Of a stretch of DNA of 64,000 bases, positions 26,417 through 36,423 are shown piece by piece. The position numbers and the translations under genes were made by a program. The stretch is from NCBI GenBank assembly GCA_964408025.1, contig CAYOXX010000004.1, forward strand, positions 1 through 64,000, written 5' to 3'. Below the pieces are notes generated by a model. It had not been told where the DNA came from. It did not search any database and saw only the letters and a program-made list of their open reading frames with translations. Within the stretch, counting starts at the first letter, position 1; every line of letters begins with the position of its first letter. The stretch is from CAYOXX01 sp964408025. GTDB lineage: Bacteria > Acidobacteriota > DATKUA01.

Positions 26417-27055
26417 ATGATGAGACACGCTTTCCTCGCAATGATCGTCCTCCTGACCGCTGCTGCCGCGCCGGCTCAGGAGTCATTAGACGAGAGAGTG
26501 CTGCCCGTGGCCACTTACAACGTGGCCGATCCCGACTTCGGGCTGAACATGCACAGCGCACCAATGGTCGACCTGGGCGATGCGAGCCTTGTGCCCATCC
26601 GCGTGGATACGGAACCCGATACTTTCGGACCGGGCGGCGACATCCTCCAGTTCGAACCCTCATTCGGAGAAGACTCGGTCAAGATATTCCTCTTCCGCAC
26701 GCCGCGGCCATTGTATGTGCGTACGGATCAGTCGATCCGCTTCCGCGTTCGCACCGAAGGCATATCCGAAGTCCTTTTCTGGCCGGAGTCGTACGCGGCC
26801 CCCTCGCAGTGGAACTTCAAGGTCGTAGAACTCCTGGGGGACGGAACCTATTCCGTCCTCTACTCCAGCACGGTCCTCAACAACCAGTATATGCATGTCA
26901 GATTCAGCCGAGAGTCGACTCTAGAGTTCACCATTACACTACTGCGATGGGACCGGGAGTTCACCCGTCGGCTTTGGTTAACCGTCAGCCCCTTTAGAAT
27001 TTACGAAGACCACAACGGGCGTGTTATGCCGCGCGCCACCTATGATTGGCCCTGA
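26417..27055 (+). CDS. Exported protein of unknown function in exopolysaccharide locus
   Basis: About 212 residues with a signal peptide (FLAMIVLLTAAAAPAQ). No motif is recognised; the body is rich in short beta-prone, aromatic-containing segments such as PLYVRTDQSIRFRVRT and SAPMVDLGDAS, which could form a beta-sandwich. It begins seven bases after the Wza-like gene and precedes the Wzz-like gene by 41 bases, so it probably belongs to the envelope export machinery. A second Met lies three bases further on. I cannot assign a function. Confidence 0.6.
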   Translation: MMRHAFLAMIVLLTAAAAPAQESLDERVLPVATYNVADPDFGLNMHSAPMVDLGDASLVPIRVDTEPDTFGPGGDILQFEPSFGEDSVKIFLFRTPRPLYVRTDQSIRFRVRTEGISEVLFWPESYAAPSQWNFKVVELLGDGTYSVLYSSTVLNNQYMHVRFSRESTLEFTITLLRWDREFTRRLWLTVSPFRIYEDHNGRVMPRATYDWP

Positions 27056-27096
27056 TGGAAGGGAGCATCCGCTACTATTGCCTGGGGAGGTAAAAG

Positions 27097-28536
27097 ATGG
27101 CAACTGAGATGACAGATCAGACCAAAGCTGGCCGCCCGGGCCTCACGGCGCGGGATGTCCTCCACTCGACTTTCAAGCGCCTGCGCCTCTTCATCGGCAT
27201 TCCGCTGGTAATAATCATCCTGATCGTCGCCGGCTCGCTGCTACTGGCGCCGGTATACGAGGCGAGCACAGACATCAAGATCGAAGACACCAACTACGAG
27301 AATGTCGGGTTGATAACTACGCGCTACGATTCGCGCAGCGACATTTTCCTGCGCAAGGAGCAACAGATCAATTCGGAGATCAACATCGCGCGCAGCGAGA
27401 CGGTGCTGGAGGCGGTGGTGCGCCGCCTGGGCCTCTGGGAGCAGTGGACACCCTCGAGCGGATCGGAGGCCGAAAGGATCAGTTCGGCCGTGAGCATTCT
27501 TCGAGACGAGCTCGAAGTCGAACCCTCGCTCGATTCGTGGGTTATCACCATCAGGTACCGCAACCACGATCCGGCACTCGCCACAGAAGTCGTAAACGCG
27601 ATGGCCGAAGAGTACATCAACCACAACATCAGCATGCACACGCTGCCACAAGCAGCCCAGTTCTACGAGGAAACAATCGAGAGCGAAAGGGAAGAGCTTC
27701 GGCAGCTGCAGACGAGATTCCGGGAACTTGTGGAGAGCGAACAGGTGGTCGATTACGACGTCGAAATCGAGCAGAAGCTCGTCACCCGCACCGTCTTCGA
27801 GGAGCAGTTGACAGACGTCCAGACGCAGATCCTGAGCAGGGCGGCCAAGATACGCAGGATTAACGAATTCATGCGCGAGAACGTCGACGTGCTGATCCCG
27901 ATCCCCGAGATCGCGCAAGTGCGCATCATCGAAGACCTCAATTACCGAATGGCCAACCTAAGGCTGGAGCTGGAGGCGTTGTTAGAGAAGTATACCGAGC
28001 GCGAACGCCGGGTCCAAACTGTGAGGGCGCAGATCGAGTCCGTCGAGGCTCAGATACGTGAGGAGGTGCGCAATTTCATCAACCAGGAGACGACGGAGCT
28101 GCGCAGGTTCGAGGCTGAAGAAGAAGCACTGGTGGAGGCGATCGCCGAGATCGACCAGGGGCTGATTAGCCTGCAGTCGGTGCAAGCGCCTTTCCAGAAC
28201 CTGGTGCAGCAGATCGCAGACAAGCAGGAGATCATTAGCCAGCTCTCGCGGCAGTATACTGACAGCCTCCACGCCGGCCAAACCGATACCCGTTTGGCTA
28301 GGGCGAGGCAGATCAGCCCTGCGCTGGTGCCGCAGAAGCCGGTTTTCCCTGACCTGGGGCTGAACCTGCTGATAGGGATCCCGATTGCGCTCCTGATCGG
28401 CCTGTCGGTCATCATCTTCCTCGACTTCTTCGACCGCACCTTCCCGACGCCCGAGAAGGTCGAGCGGGTGACCGGATTGCCGGTGCTGGCCACAATCAAC
28501 TATACCGACCCGAAGAAGCAGCCAGTTTTCAGGTAA
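27097..28536 (+). CDS. Wzz/GumC-like polysaccharide chain-length protein
   Basis: 479 residues. An N-terminal helix (IPLVIIILIVAGSLLLAPVY) and a C-terminal helix (LNLLIGIPIALLIGLSVIIF) bracket a long periplasmic region of helices (about residues 140-410) with coiled-coil repeats. APVYEASTDIKIED is the Wzz start motif and PVFPDLGLN precedes the second helix as in GumC-like proteins. No kinase domain is fused; that role falls to the separate P-loop protein at 24567. Likely sets chain length together with the Wza-like exporter. Confidence 0.88.
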   Translation: MATEMTDQTKAGRPGLTARDVLHSTFKRLRLFIGIPLVIIILIVAGSLLLAPVYEASTDIKIEDTNYENVGLITTRYDSRSDIFLRKEQQINSEINIARSETVLEAVVRRLGLWEQWTPSSGSEAERISSAVSILRDELEVEPSLDSWVITIRYRNHDPALATEVVNAMAEEYINHNISMHTLPQAAQFYEETIESEREELRQLQTRFRELVESEQVVDYDVEIEQKLVTRTVFEEQLTDVQTQILSRAAKIRRINEFMRENVDVLIPIPEIAQVRIIEDLNYRMANLRLELEALLEKYTERERRVQTVRAQIESVEAQIREEVRNFINQETTELRRFEAEEEALVEAIAEIDQGLISLQSVQAPFQNLVQQIADKQEIISQLSRQYTDSLHAGQTDTRLARARQISPALVPQKPVFPDLGLNLLIGIPIALLIGLSVIIFLDFFDRTFPTPEKVERVTGLPVLATINYTDPKKQPVFR

Positions 28537-28605
28537 GCCCTTTAGGAACAGCTTTTTCGCCGGTCGAGGGGAACGATTGAGGCAGTGGCCGGTAGAGGAG
28601 TAGTA

Positions 28606-30093
28606 ATGGGAACGGCGGTAAGTCGAGCGCGGGGGAATGGGATTCTCTCGGCCGTTCTGGTCGGCGCCTTTTTCGGTATACTACCTGCTGCCATTCTCCT
28701 GGCTACACCGCTTCTGCCCTTCAGGTGGTATCTATTCGCCGTCCTCCTGCTCGGCGCCGTGGCCCTTGTCCTCGTCTTCCGCAATAACAGGCTCTTCCAC
28801 ATCGGCCTGCTGGCCTTCTCCCTCTGCCTCAACCTCGACATCCATATCGTCACATTGCCGATGGTGAGCTACCAATCCCTGTACGGGTACATCATCCCAA
28901 TTACTCTCTTCCCGCTGATCTTTCTTTACGTTCGCCGTATTTGGGAATTCTGGGCCGACAAGGAGCGGCGCGAGCCGATGAAGCGCGCCATGCTGCCGCT
29001 GGCCGTATTCGCCGCATTCTGCCTGGTCAGCATTTTGCCAAGCGGGTCGCCAGAGCACACGCGATACGAACTCTTCGCCCTGGCCCAGAGTTTGCTCATC
29101 TACTACTATCTCGCCGGAAATATCCGCACCCGCAAAGAGGTGCGCATAATCGTCTACGCGCTCATCGCCGGCGTCGCACTGCAGGCGGTGCTGGCGACGC
29201 TGCAGTACCTCACCGGCTCTTACCTCGGTCTCGGGATATTCGGCGAATCGGAACGGCAATTCGGCGAGATGGTCAGCCTGTTGTCCATCACCCGAGTTTC
29301 GGGCACGATGGGGCACCCCAACTCGCTGGCCATTTATCTGGAATTCCTGCTCCCGGTATCCCTGGCGGCGGCGCTGACAAGCAGGGCGGGACCCAAACGC
29401 TGGCTCCTGATGGGAATCGCCGCGTTCGGTGTACTGGCACTGATATTCACTCTCTCCCGGGCGGGATTGTTAGTAAGTGTTTTCTCCTTGATTACCGTGC
29501 TGCTAGTCTGGGGAAAGAGAAACCGCCGCCTGGGATTCGTCCTCGCGGCGATTCTGGCCTGCCTGGCTATCGGTATGGCAATATTCTCGCTCGTCGAGAA
29601 CCCAATCAAAGCGCGGTTTTTCAAGGACCGCTACCAGGCCGCGTACAGCCGCCTGCCGATGATGTCGGTGGCCTTCCGGATGATCGAGGACAACTTCCTC
29701 TTCGGCGTCGGGCTCAACACATACACGTGGGTTGCGCCGCGTTACGATTCCACGACCGAGAAAATCTCCCGCATCTTCCCCCTGCCGGTGCACAACATGT
29801 ACCTACTGATGCTGGCGGAGATCGGCATATTCGGTTTCCTGGCCTTCATTGTGTTCATGATTACCCTGCTAACGAAGGGCTTGAAAATCGCCAGGGCAGC
29901 GGATAAGGAGATGGCCCTGATCGGCCTGGGAATAACCATGGGAATCCTCGCCTTCTCCATTCACGGAATGGTCGACGTAAACCACATATCCAAGAACTTC
30001 ACCTTCTGGCTACTCGCCGGCACACTCGTCGGCATCTGGAACCTCCTGCGCAGGAAGCCCGTTTCCGCCGGCCTTCCCAACCATACCGAATAG
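28606..30093 (+). CDS. O-antigen polymerase/ligase-like membrane protein (Wzy/WaaL family)
   Basis: About 495 residues with 11-12 hydrophobic segments. The central TMGHPNSLAIYLEFLLPVSL and LALIFTLSRAGLLVSV are the Wzy_C-type motif with a conserved periplasmic Arg, and NFLFGVGLNTYTWVAPRYD is a large periplasmic loop typical of the family. Likely polymerises or ligates the glycan. I prefer the ATG at 28606, which has AGAGGAG seven bases upstream, over a GTG at 28585. Confidence 0.85.
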   Translation: MGTAVSRARGNGILSAVLVGAFFGILPAAILLATPLLPFRWYLFAVLLLGAVALVLVFRNNRLFHIGLLAFSLCLNLDIHIVTLPMVSYQSLYGYIIPITLFPLIFLYVRRIWEFWADKERREPMKRAMLPLAVFAAFCLVSILPSGSPEHTRYELFALAQSLLIYYYLAGNIRTRKEVRIIVYALIAGVALQAVLATLQYLTGSYLGLGIFGESERQFGEMVSLLSITRVSGTMGHPNSLAIYLEFLLPVSLAAALTSRAGPKRWLLMGIAAFGVLALIFTLSRAGLLVSVFSLITVLLVWGKRNRRLGFVLAAILACLAIGMAIFSLVENPIKARFFKDRYQAAYSRLPMMSVAFRMIEDNFLFGVGLNTYTWVAPRYDSTTEKISRIFPLPVHNMYLLMLAEIGIFGFLAFIVFMITLLTKGLKIARAADKEMALIGLGITMGILAFSIHGMVDVNHISKNFTFWLLAGTLVGIWNLLRRKPVSAGLPNHTE

Positions 30094-30375
30094 CCGAAAC
30101 CCGCCCCAATGCGCGGCGCACCCGCTCCCTATGTGGCCAGCCGGCAGGCCTTTGTCTCGCCGGCGCACCGAATCGACATGTCCACCCGCTCCGGGAGTTC
30201 CCCGGAAACGGTTTACGGTTTTCACTGTCTTACTGGAGGGATCACCGTTTCCACATCCTGAAATCCCGGGACATCCGAGAAATCAGCACCGTATTTTGGG
30301 GCAATTCCTGAAACTACACCAGTTGACCGCGGATTGGGTATCGCCTACACTTTCGGAAAGCCAGAAGGTTTGTAG

Positions 30376-31458
30376 ATGGTTCTCCTGAGAACGCTTGTTG
30401 TGGCGACGAAACGCGGCTTAAGCACCCTGGCGACCGGCCTCTCCATGCGAACGGGCGTGCCGGTCGGCAAGCCCACGATGGTCTACATCCAGGTGACCGA
30501 TAAGTGCAACTCGCGCTGCCCCATGTGCGACATCTGGAAGCGCTACGACACAGTCCGGCACATAGAGTTCGAGATCATCAAGAAGAGGATCGACGACATC
30601 CACGACTGGCTCGGGCGAACCCACATTCAGCTGGGGACCGGCGAGCCGTTTCTCCATCCAGACATCATGAAGATCGTCGAGTACGGCAACTCCAAAGGGA
30701 TGCTGATGGGCACCGTCACCAACGCCCTTTTGATCAACGATAGAATAGCCCGCGGCATCATCGCCAATAACTTCTTCAACCTGAACATCTCACTGGACGG
30801 CGTCAAGCCGGAAACGCACGCCTTCACGCGCGGCATCCCCAACGCCTACGACAGAGTGATGGAAGCTATCGACAGGCTGCTGTTCTACAAGAAAGAGCTC
30901 AACGGCGGCACAAGGATCATGCTCAAGCCGATAATATTCAATGGCAACATCGACCAGCTGATTCCGCTCGTCGAGTTCGCCAAGGAGAAGGGATTGAGCG
31001 GCGTCAACTTTCAGCCGGTTCAGCTCATCAACGAGCAGTGCAGGAAGATGCTCGTGTTTGAAGACCCCGAAAAGCTACGCGGCACAATCGCCGAGCTGAA
31101 AGAGATGAAGAAGAGGGGCTACCCGATTCTCAACACCGACCGCGAGCTCGACGCCTTTATTCAGTACTTCGAGAAGCCTGACCGCAGGCCGCCGCTTCTG
31201 GACAAGAAGTGCCCGGTCGGCTACTCGAACCTCTGGGTACTCGACGGCGGCGTCGTCCATTTCTGCACGCTCATAGATGCGCCGGTGGGCCACGTGAATG
31301 ACTTCGGCAGCTTCAAGAAGCTATGGCGCTCCGGCGCGGCCAAGAAGGTGAGGAAAAGAATCGCCGCCTGCAAGCGCCCCTGCCTGGCGGTCTGCCTCAT
31401 CAGAAGAACCCTGCGGGAGCAGATCAAGCGCTTCCTCACCTTCATGAGGAGTCATTGA
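30376..31458 (+). CDS. Radical SAM protein with C-terminal Cys cluster
   Basis: 360 residues. The radical SAM cluster motif is DKCNSRCPMCDIWKRY (CxxxCxxC), followed by IQLGTGEPFLHPDIM and ISLDGVKPETHAF. A C-terminal set of cysteines (KKCPVGYSNLWVLDGG, CTLIDA, CKRPCLAVC) resembles a SPASM/twitch extra-cluster region. Such enzymes in polysaccharide loci modify sugars or lipids, or mature peptides; the substrate is unknown. It lies after 282 bases of gene-free spacer and is followed by the flippase gene. The ATG at 30376 lacks a strong RBS. Confidence 0.85.
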   Translation: MVLLRTLVVATKRGLSTLATGLSMRTGVPVGKPTMVYIQVTDKCNSRCPMCDIWKRYDTVRHIEFEIIKKRIDDIHDWLGRTHIQLGTGEPFLHPDIMKIVEYGNSKGMLMGTVTNALLINDRIARGIIANNFFNLNISLDGVKPETHAFTRGIPNAYDRVMEAIDRLLFYKKELNGGTRIMLKPIIFNGNIDQLIPLVEFAKEKGLSGVNFQPVQLINEQCRKMLVFEDPEKLRGTIAELKEMKKRGYPILNTDRELDAFIQYFEKPDRRPPLLDKKCPVGYSNLWVLDGGVVHFCTLIDAPVGHVNDFGSFKKLWRSGAAKKVRKRIAACKRPCLAVCLIRRTLREQIKRFLTFMRSH

Positions 31459-31703
31459 GTCAGCCCCGCACGGATAAGCCGGCTGTTACCTTCTCCCTAT
31501 TCGTCCACAAACCTGTGCGAGGGCATCGGCCAAGTTGGTTACCGGCCGCTTCAGTATCGCCATGGCGCCGCGCGACGAGTGGGTATTGCCGGGGTAGTCA
31601 GCGGGAGTCGTTCCCGACGTCGATGGAAGAATGGCCCAAGAATCAGCAGTTGAGTTTATAATTGCGGGGCGGCCAGAGAGGAAAACTAGGGGACTTAATC
31701 CAA

Positions 31704-33191
31704 ATGGCGCGACCTCCTGAGGACATGGTCTCGCGTCCGCAAAGTGCCCGCACACTGATAGCGGACCCAAGTCTAACCGGATCACGATTTGTCCGAAACA
31801 GTATCCTTCTAATCGCCATTGAGATGTTTAGCAAGCTCCTCGGCCTGATCTTGTTCGCGTTCATAGCCCGCTTTCTAGGAGCGAATGAACTTGGACTATA
31901 TGCTTTCGCCATCGCACTTGCCAACTTCTTTGCGATCGCTACTAGGTTCGGCTTCGAGAAGCGCGTAGAAAAGGAGGTTGGCCGCAACACCCGCCTGCTC
32001 TATTCCTATTTCAGGGAGATTAATTCAATTAAAGCCATCTTTTCCATTTGCTCTCTTGCCTTGCTCTGGCTATTACTTCAGCTCGTCGGCGAAGCCGACT
32101 CGCCAATGGTGATGCTGATCGCATGCTTCGTTTTCACCTTCACATTCCTCGAGTTCACTAACGCGCTCTTCCGCGGCATCGGCAAGGCTGAATTCGAGGT
32201 GTTTGCGCGAACCGTTTTCTCTTTGCTCAACACAACTCTGGGCATAGCCGCTCTTTTCGCCGGCTGGGGGCTTCAAGGAGTGGTGACGGCGCAACTGATC
32301 AGCGTCTCCACGGCGATACTCTATTGCTTCTTCATCGTCAGGAAAGTTGCCATTAAAACCAGCTACAGTGGGAACTGGCGCACACTCTGGAGTCACGTGA
32401 AAGCCACCGCCCCATTCGCCGTCATGCTATTCATCCTTTACTTCGGAAATCAAATCACCATCGTTCTCATACAGGCCCTGACGAGAAGAGAGGAAGTGGG
32501 TTACTTCGCAGCCTCGATGAGGCTTTTCGAAAGCCTCACTCCCATCCCAGCCGCTATTGCGGGAGCCTTCCTGCCTGTAATCAGCAGGCTCTATAGCACT
32601 TCAGTGGACGGGTTCGCGCAGATCCTCCGCTTCGCCGTGAAATACCTTTTCGTAATCTCGTCTCCGATTGTGCTCGGCGCAATATTAATCGCTCCGCAGG
32701 CGATCCCCCTCCTTTACGGAGAGGAGTTCATGCCGTCGGTTATAGTCCTTCAGATCTTACTGGTCGCACTGATCTTCAGCTTCTGGAACAACTCCATGGC
32801 GAGTGCGTTGATCGCTAGCAACCGCGAGAAGTTACTTATCTGGTTGTTCGCCTGCGGAGCTGTTTTTCATGTCGGGGCTAATTTATTGCTAATCCCGATG
32901 CTCTCGTTCGTCGGCGCCGCTTGGGCGATGCTGGCCAGTTGCGCAGTTCTCTTCATCGGCAACCTCGTTTGCCTGCGACGTCACCTGAAGATCGGCGTCT
33001 TCTTCAGGGACCTGGCTTCACCTGCCCTCTGCGCGGCAGCCATGGGGATAGTGGTTTTCACAATCCGCGACTGGAATATCGGCCTCGTGATCCCGATCGG
33101 AGCGATTGTCTATATCGCAGCACTATTTCTAACCGGTACGGCCAGCAGGCGCGATCTGGACAGCCTCAAAGGCACAATCGGGGCCCCGTAA
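31704..33191 (+). CDS. Polysaccharide flippase, Wzx-like (MOP superfamily)
   Basis: About 495 residues, 12-14 transmembrane helices. The N-terminal FVRNSILLIAIEMFSKLLGL and FIARFLGANELGLYAFAIAL are the opening helices of Wzx-type lipid-linked-oligosaccharide flippases, and YFAASMRLFESLTPIPAAI matches the eighth-helix region. It would move undecaprenyl-linked repeat units across the inner membrane. The ATG at 31704 has an AGGGGA box about ten bases upstream; a TTG at 31662 is possible but unsupported. The neighbours (Wzy-like, glycosyltransferases) support this role. Confidence 0.9.
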   Translation: MARPPEDMVSRPQSARTLIADPSLTGSRFVRNSILLIAIEMFSKLLGLILFAFIARFLGANELGLYAFAIALANFFAIATRFGFEKRVEKEVGRNTRLLYSYFREINSIKAIFSICSLALLWLLLQLVGEADSPMVMLIACFVFTFTFLEFTNALFRGIGKAEFEVFARTVFSLLNTTLGIAALFAGWGLQGVVTAQLISVSTAILYCFFIVRKVAIKTSYSGNWRTLWSHVKATAPFAVMLFILYFGNQITIVLIQALTRREEVGYFAASMRLFESLTPIPAAIAGAFLPVISRLYSTSVDGFAQILRFAVKYLFVISSPIVLGAILIAPQAIPLLYGEEFMPSVIVLQILLVALIFSFWNNSMASALIASNREKLLIWLFACGAVFHVGANLLLIPMLSFVGAAWAMLASCAVLFIGNLVCLRRHLKIGVFFRDLASPALCAAAMGIVVFTIRDWNIGLVIPIGAIVYIAALFLTGTASRRDLDSLKGTIGAP

Positions 33192-33234
33192 GCCTATCCG
33201 ACCACCGGCCGCCGAGGGAGATCACGAGTTCGCG

Positions 33235-34185
33235 CTAAGCGCGCTTGCGGCGGAAGAACAGATACGTCCCCTTCCTGAAGAGCCTCCTATACAGAGGTCC
33301 CAATAGGGCTTTAAGCGCGGAAACGATCGGCTTCCTGGCCACCCCGTATGCGTAGCGGATACGGTAGGGTATGAAGGCGAGCTCGAGGTCGGCTATCTCA
33401 GCCATCCTCACAACAGACTTGAAGACGTAACAATTGATATGCTCGAGCGGGGCCACCGGGTTGAGGGAGTTCCTGGAGCCGGTGGGCGCGCTCCAGTCGC
33501 CGCGCTTCAGCTTCCGCCTTATTCCGTTGCCCTCTGGAACGCTGATCTTAATCAGGCCCTCGGGGCGCAATCCCCGCTTCAGGTAAAGTAGTGTTTCCAG
33601 CGGTCGCGGGATGTGCTCGAAGACCTGCTCGGCGTTGATGAAATCGAATTCGGAGCCCGGAATCTCCTCCCAGCCAATCGCCTCGACGCCAAGCCCGCGG
33701 GCGTGTTCGATACGCGCTGCGGAGAGCTCGCTGCCGCGAGCGTGGCAGCCGAACGCCTTGGCCATCAGGCACCACTCGCCCCAACCCATGCCGAAATCGA
33801 GGAAGCTCAGGCGGCCTGGCTCGCCGCCGAGCCAGGCGATGACCATCATTATCTCTCTCGCCGCGGTGGCGCGGCTGGCGAGGCCGGTCTCCTGAAACTT
33901 GCGCCCGAACGCCTTCGCCGGGTCGATCCATTCCTCGTACAGCTTCCCCATCATCTCATCGCTGAGGATGTTCCTCTGGAACACCAGTCCGCAGTGGCTG
34001 CACTCTTCCAGAACGTATTCAGCTCCCTCCAGGTACTCGAACTCCACACCGCCCTGGGGTGAATAGAACGTCTCCAGGTAACTTCTTATCGGTTCCTCGA
34101 GGAAGCGACAGCGATAGATGGTTTCGAATTCCGCCGCCCCGCAGGCCGGGCAGGCAATCCGTTCGACAAAACTATCCAATTGCAT
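33235..34185 (-). CDS. SAM-dependent methyltransferase with N-terminal zinc-ribbon-like motif
   Basis: About 316 residues. Two CxxC pairs (IACPACGAAEFE and LEECSHCGLVF) form a likely zinc ribbon near residues 11-60. The methyltransferase core follows: FLDFGMGWGEWCLMAKAFG (motif I) and a later EQVFEHIPRPLETLLYLKRG stretch. This arrangement is common in sugar- or lipid-modifying methyltransferases of surface glycan loci. It is on the opposite strand to its neighbours, converging with the flippase gene. The ATG at 34185 has GGGAGG upstream; a longer frame to 34263 adds an unconserved lead. Confidence 0.82.
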   Translation of the reverse strand: MQLDSFVERIACPACGAAEFETIYRCRFLEEPIRSYLETFYSPQGGVEFEYLEGAEYVLEECSHCGLVFQRNILSDEMMGKLYEEWIDPAKAFGRKFQETGLASRATAAREIMMVIAWLGGEPGRLSFLDFGMGWGEWCLMAKAFGCHARGSELSAARIEHARGLGVEAIGWEEIPGSEFDFINAEQVFEHIPRPLETLLYLKRGLRPEGLIKISVPEGNGIRRKLKRGDWSAPTGSRNSLNPVAPLEHINCYVFKSVVRMAEIADLELAFIPYRIRYAYGVARKPIVSALKALLGPLYRRLFRKGTYLFFRRKRA

Positions 34186-34533
34186 CCCGTCGCCTCCCGA
34201 GCGGTGGGGAAAAGGACACCCCAGTATATTTGAGCCAGCGGGGCCCTTCAACAGCGCCGTCAACTCCGCAGCTCGTATACATCTGATCGCATGCGCGTTT
34301 GCATTGCGATCTTCAACTCAAGCAGATGTGGGTGTTCAGTCTCTTTTGCTTCACCGTGGGGAATGAGAATAAAAAAAATATGTTCGATCACGATCTCGAT
34401 AGCCGGAAGGGAGTACTGCCCGAGCCATCATCAGAGCGGCGATCACCCCACCACCCTCCAGCCCTAATCCCCAGTTCATGCGAGCAGTATAGACGGCCCC
34501 ACCCCAGGGGACCGGTTAAACCGTCGGCGTGGA
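34186..34533. other. Gene-free spacer, nothing recognised
   Basis: A 348-base stretch between two leftward genes. Apart from a run of eight A residues near 34372-34379 it has no repeat, hairpin or frame that I can support. Confidence 0.4.
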
Positions 34534-36093
34534 TTAGCTTTTCCCGCGAGAGGCGATGAGGCTCTTGGATGCCCTGTATGCGCCTCTGACATAAGGTTTG
34601 ACGGCGTCGGGGATCATAGACTTCAGCTTTTCCCGCAGCCGCTCGCCGCGCGGAACCAGTGTCTTGTGTAGGACCTTCTTCCTGCGCCGCAGCTCGCGCT
34701 CGTCGAAGTCGGGGGTCCTGATGAAGAACCCGTCGACCGCCGAGAACCTGAACATGGAGTCGATGCTGGAGTAGCTGTGCGCCGGCAGATACCCCTCTTC
34801 CAGGCAAAGCTTGTAGAGGTTCGTCCCCGGGTACGGCTGGGCGACGAGACAGTGGAATCTGATGGCCGGGGCTATTTCCTTTAATCTTGAATAGAATCTC
34901 AAGCCGTTCTCGAACCGCTCTCTCGTTTCGCCCGGGTAGCCGAAGATGACGAAAACATAGCACTCGATATCGTACTTACGTATCAGTTTCACCATTTCGA
35001 CCGCCTTGGAGAGGTCCAGCCTCTTGTTCATCAGCTTGAGCATCTCCTCGTCGCCGTGCTCCAAGGCCAGCGTAAGGCTCAGGCAATTAGAACGGCTCGC
35101 GAGAGCCATGAAGCCGTCGTCCAAGGCGTCGATGCGCAAGCCGTTCGGCGTCGACCAATAGATCTGCGCGGAGCCCGGACAGGCGTTTCTTTCCACGATG
35201 CCTTCGAGGATCTCCAGGGTCCTGTCCTTGTCTATGGTGAAGTTGTCGTCGTCGAATTCGATGTGGTTGACGCCGTAATCTTCCACCAGGTAGTCGATCT
35301 CCTCCAGGACCAGTCGGGGCGAACGGCGTCGCCATTTGTAGCCGCAGACCGGATGAACGGAGCAGAAATTACACCTATACGGGCAGCCCCTGGAGGTGAT
35401 GATGCTGGCGGTGATCCTCCCGCGGCTCCCGCCCCGCTGCGATGCGGAACAGTAGTCGCCGAAGGGCAACAGATGCCTGGCAGGTTTCGGCAGGACGTCG
35501 AGGTCGTCTACGTACTCCCCCTTCACGTCCGTCGGCGAGCATTCGCTTTCCGGGCCGTAAACAGGATCGGCGACCACGACGCCCGGCGGGAGAATCCGTA
35601 ACCGATCATCGAGGTATTCAAGCAATCTGAGGAGAGTGAATTCCCCCTCGCCGATGACGAGATAATCGGCCGCGGAGCTGATGGCCAGCTCGGGCTGCGT
35701 GCTCGGGTGGACCCCGCCCATGACCAGGGGCACGCTCGGAAGAGCGGCCTTGATCTTCCCGGCCAGCCGGTGGCACTCCGGAGCCATCTGCGAGAACGGC
35801 ACGGACAGACCGATCAAGTCGGTGTCGCCCGGTATCCTGGCCAGGGTTTCTCGATCGCTGAGCCCGACCCGCCACCACTTGTCGCCGAGCCGCGCAGTGT
35901 TGCTGCGCCCCTCGAACAGCGCGTCGATTACCGTTACCTCGTGTTTGCCGAATTCGATCAGGGCGGCGGCGATGGAAAGGATCCCCATGCACTCGCTGAG
36001 GATGACCTTGTCTTTGCTGGAGAAATTGAAGGGCGGATTGATTAGAGTGATTTTCTTGCCGCCTCGATTCCCGGGCTGCACGAATTGGGGCAC
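34534..36093 (-). CDS. B12-binding domain radical SAM protein
   Basis: 519 residues. The N-terminal half is a cobalamin-binding-like Rossmann domain (ITLINPPFNFSS, LIGLSVPFSQMAPECHRL, VMGGVHPSTQPE, VIGEGEFTLLRLLEYL). The radical SAM domain follows with SRGCPYRCNFCSVHP (CxxxCxxC) and IEFDDDNFTID. The class commonly methylates unactivated carbons or rearranges lipids and hopanoids; the substrate here is unknown. The DxHxxG cobalamin-ligating His motif is not obvious, so cofactor binding may be base-off or absent. The GTG at 36093 has GGAG five bases upstream. The gene is oriented against the rest of the glycan locus. Confidence 0.87.
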   Translation of the reverse strand: MPQFVQPGNRGGKKITLINPPFNFSSKDKVILSECMGILSIAAALIEFGKHEVTVIDALFEGRSNTARLGDKWWRVGLSDRETLARIPGDTDLIGLSVPFSQMAPECHRLAGKIKAALPSVPLVMGGVHPSTQPELAISSAADYLVIGEGEFTLLRLLEYLDDRLRILPPGVVVADPVYGPESECSPTDVKGEYVDDLDVLPKPARHLLPFGDYCSASQRGGSRGRITASIITSRGCPYRCNFCSVHPVCGYKWRRRSPRLVLEEIDYLVEDYGVNHIEFDDDNFTIDKDRTLEILEGIVERNACPGSAQIYWSTPNGLRIDALDDGFMALASRSNCLSLTLALEHGDEEMLKLMNKRLDLSKAVEMVKLIRKYDIECYVFVIFGYPGETRERFENGLRFYSRLKEIAPAIRFHCLVAQPYPGTNLYKLCLEEGYLPAHSYSSIDSMFRFSAVDGFFIRTPDFDERELRRRKKVLHKTLVPRGERLREKLKSMIPDAVKPYVRGAYRASKSLIASRGKS

Positions 36094-36423
36094 CTGGCTC
36101 CGCCTTCTGCAAATTCAATTCATGTAAAATATAGTTAGCATCTACTCACGCGCGTGGGCTCGAATTTCAGTATGCGCACCGTAACACTGAGGGGGTTATC
36201 AATCCAGCCGGAAAACGGCAAGCCCCCTGAACTGATCCGACGGATTGTGGCCGGGGGAGCCGCGAGTGAAGGGGGAACGGCCAGTAAGCGATCTTACCGT
36301 TATGCCGGCAGCAGACATCGAATTCCCTTTTTCCTTACCCGCTTCCGCCAGCACCACCATCATAAATCAAGCCCTAGCGGAGGCTGTAATTGCTCAAAAA
36401 CCATCCAACGGTCTGGTGGACGT
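36094..36423. other. Gene-free spacer upstream of a truncated gene
   Basis: This 330-base spacer between the leftward radical SAM gene and a rightward truncated gene presumably carries promoters for both. No repeat or structured element was recognised. Confidence 0.35.
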
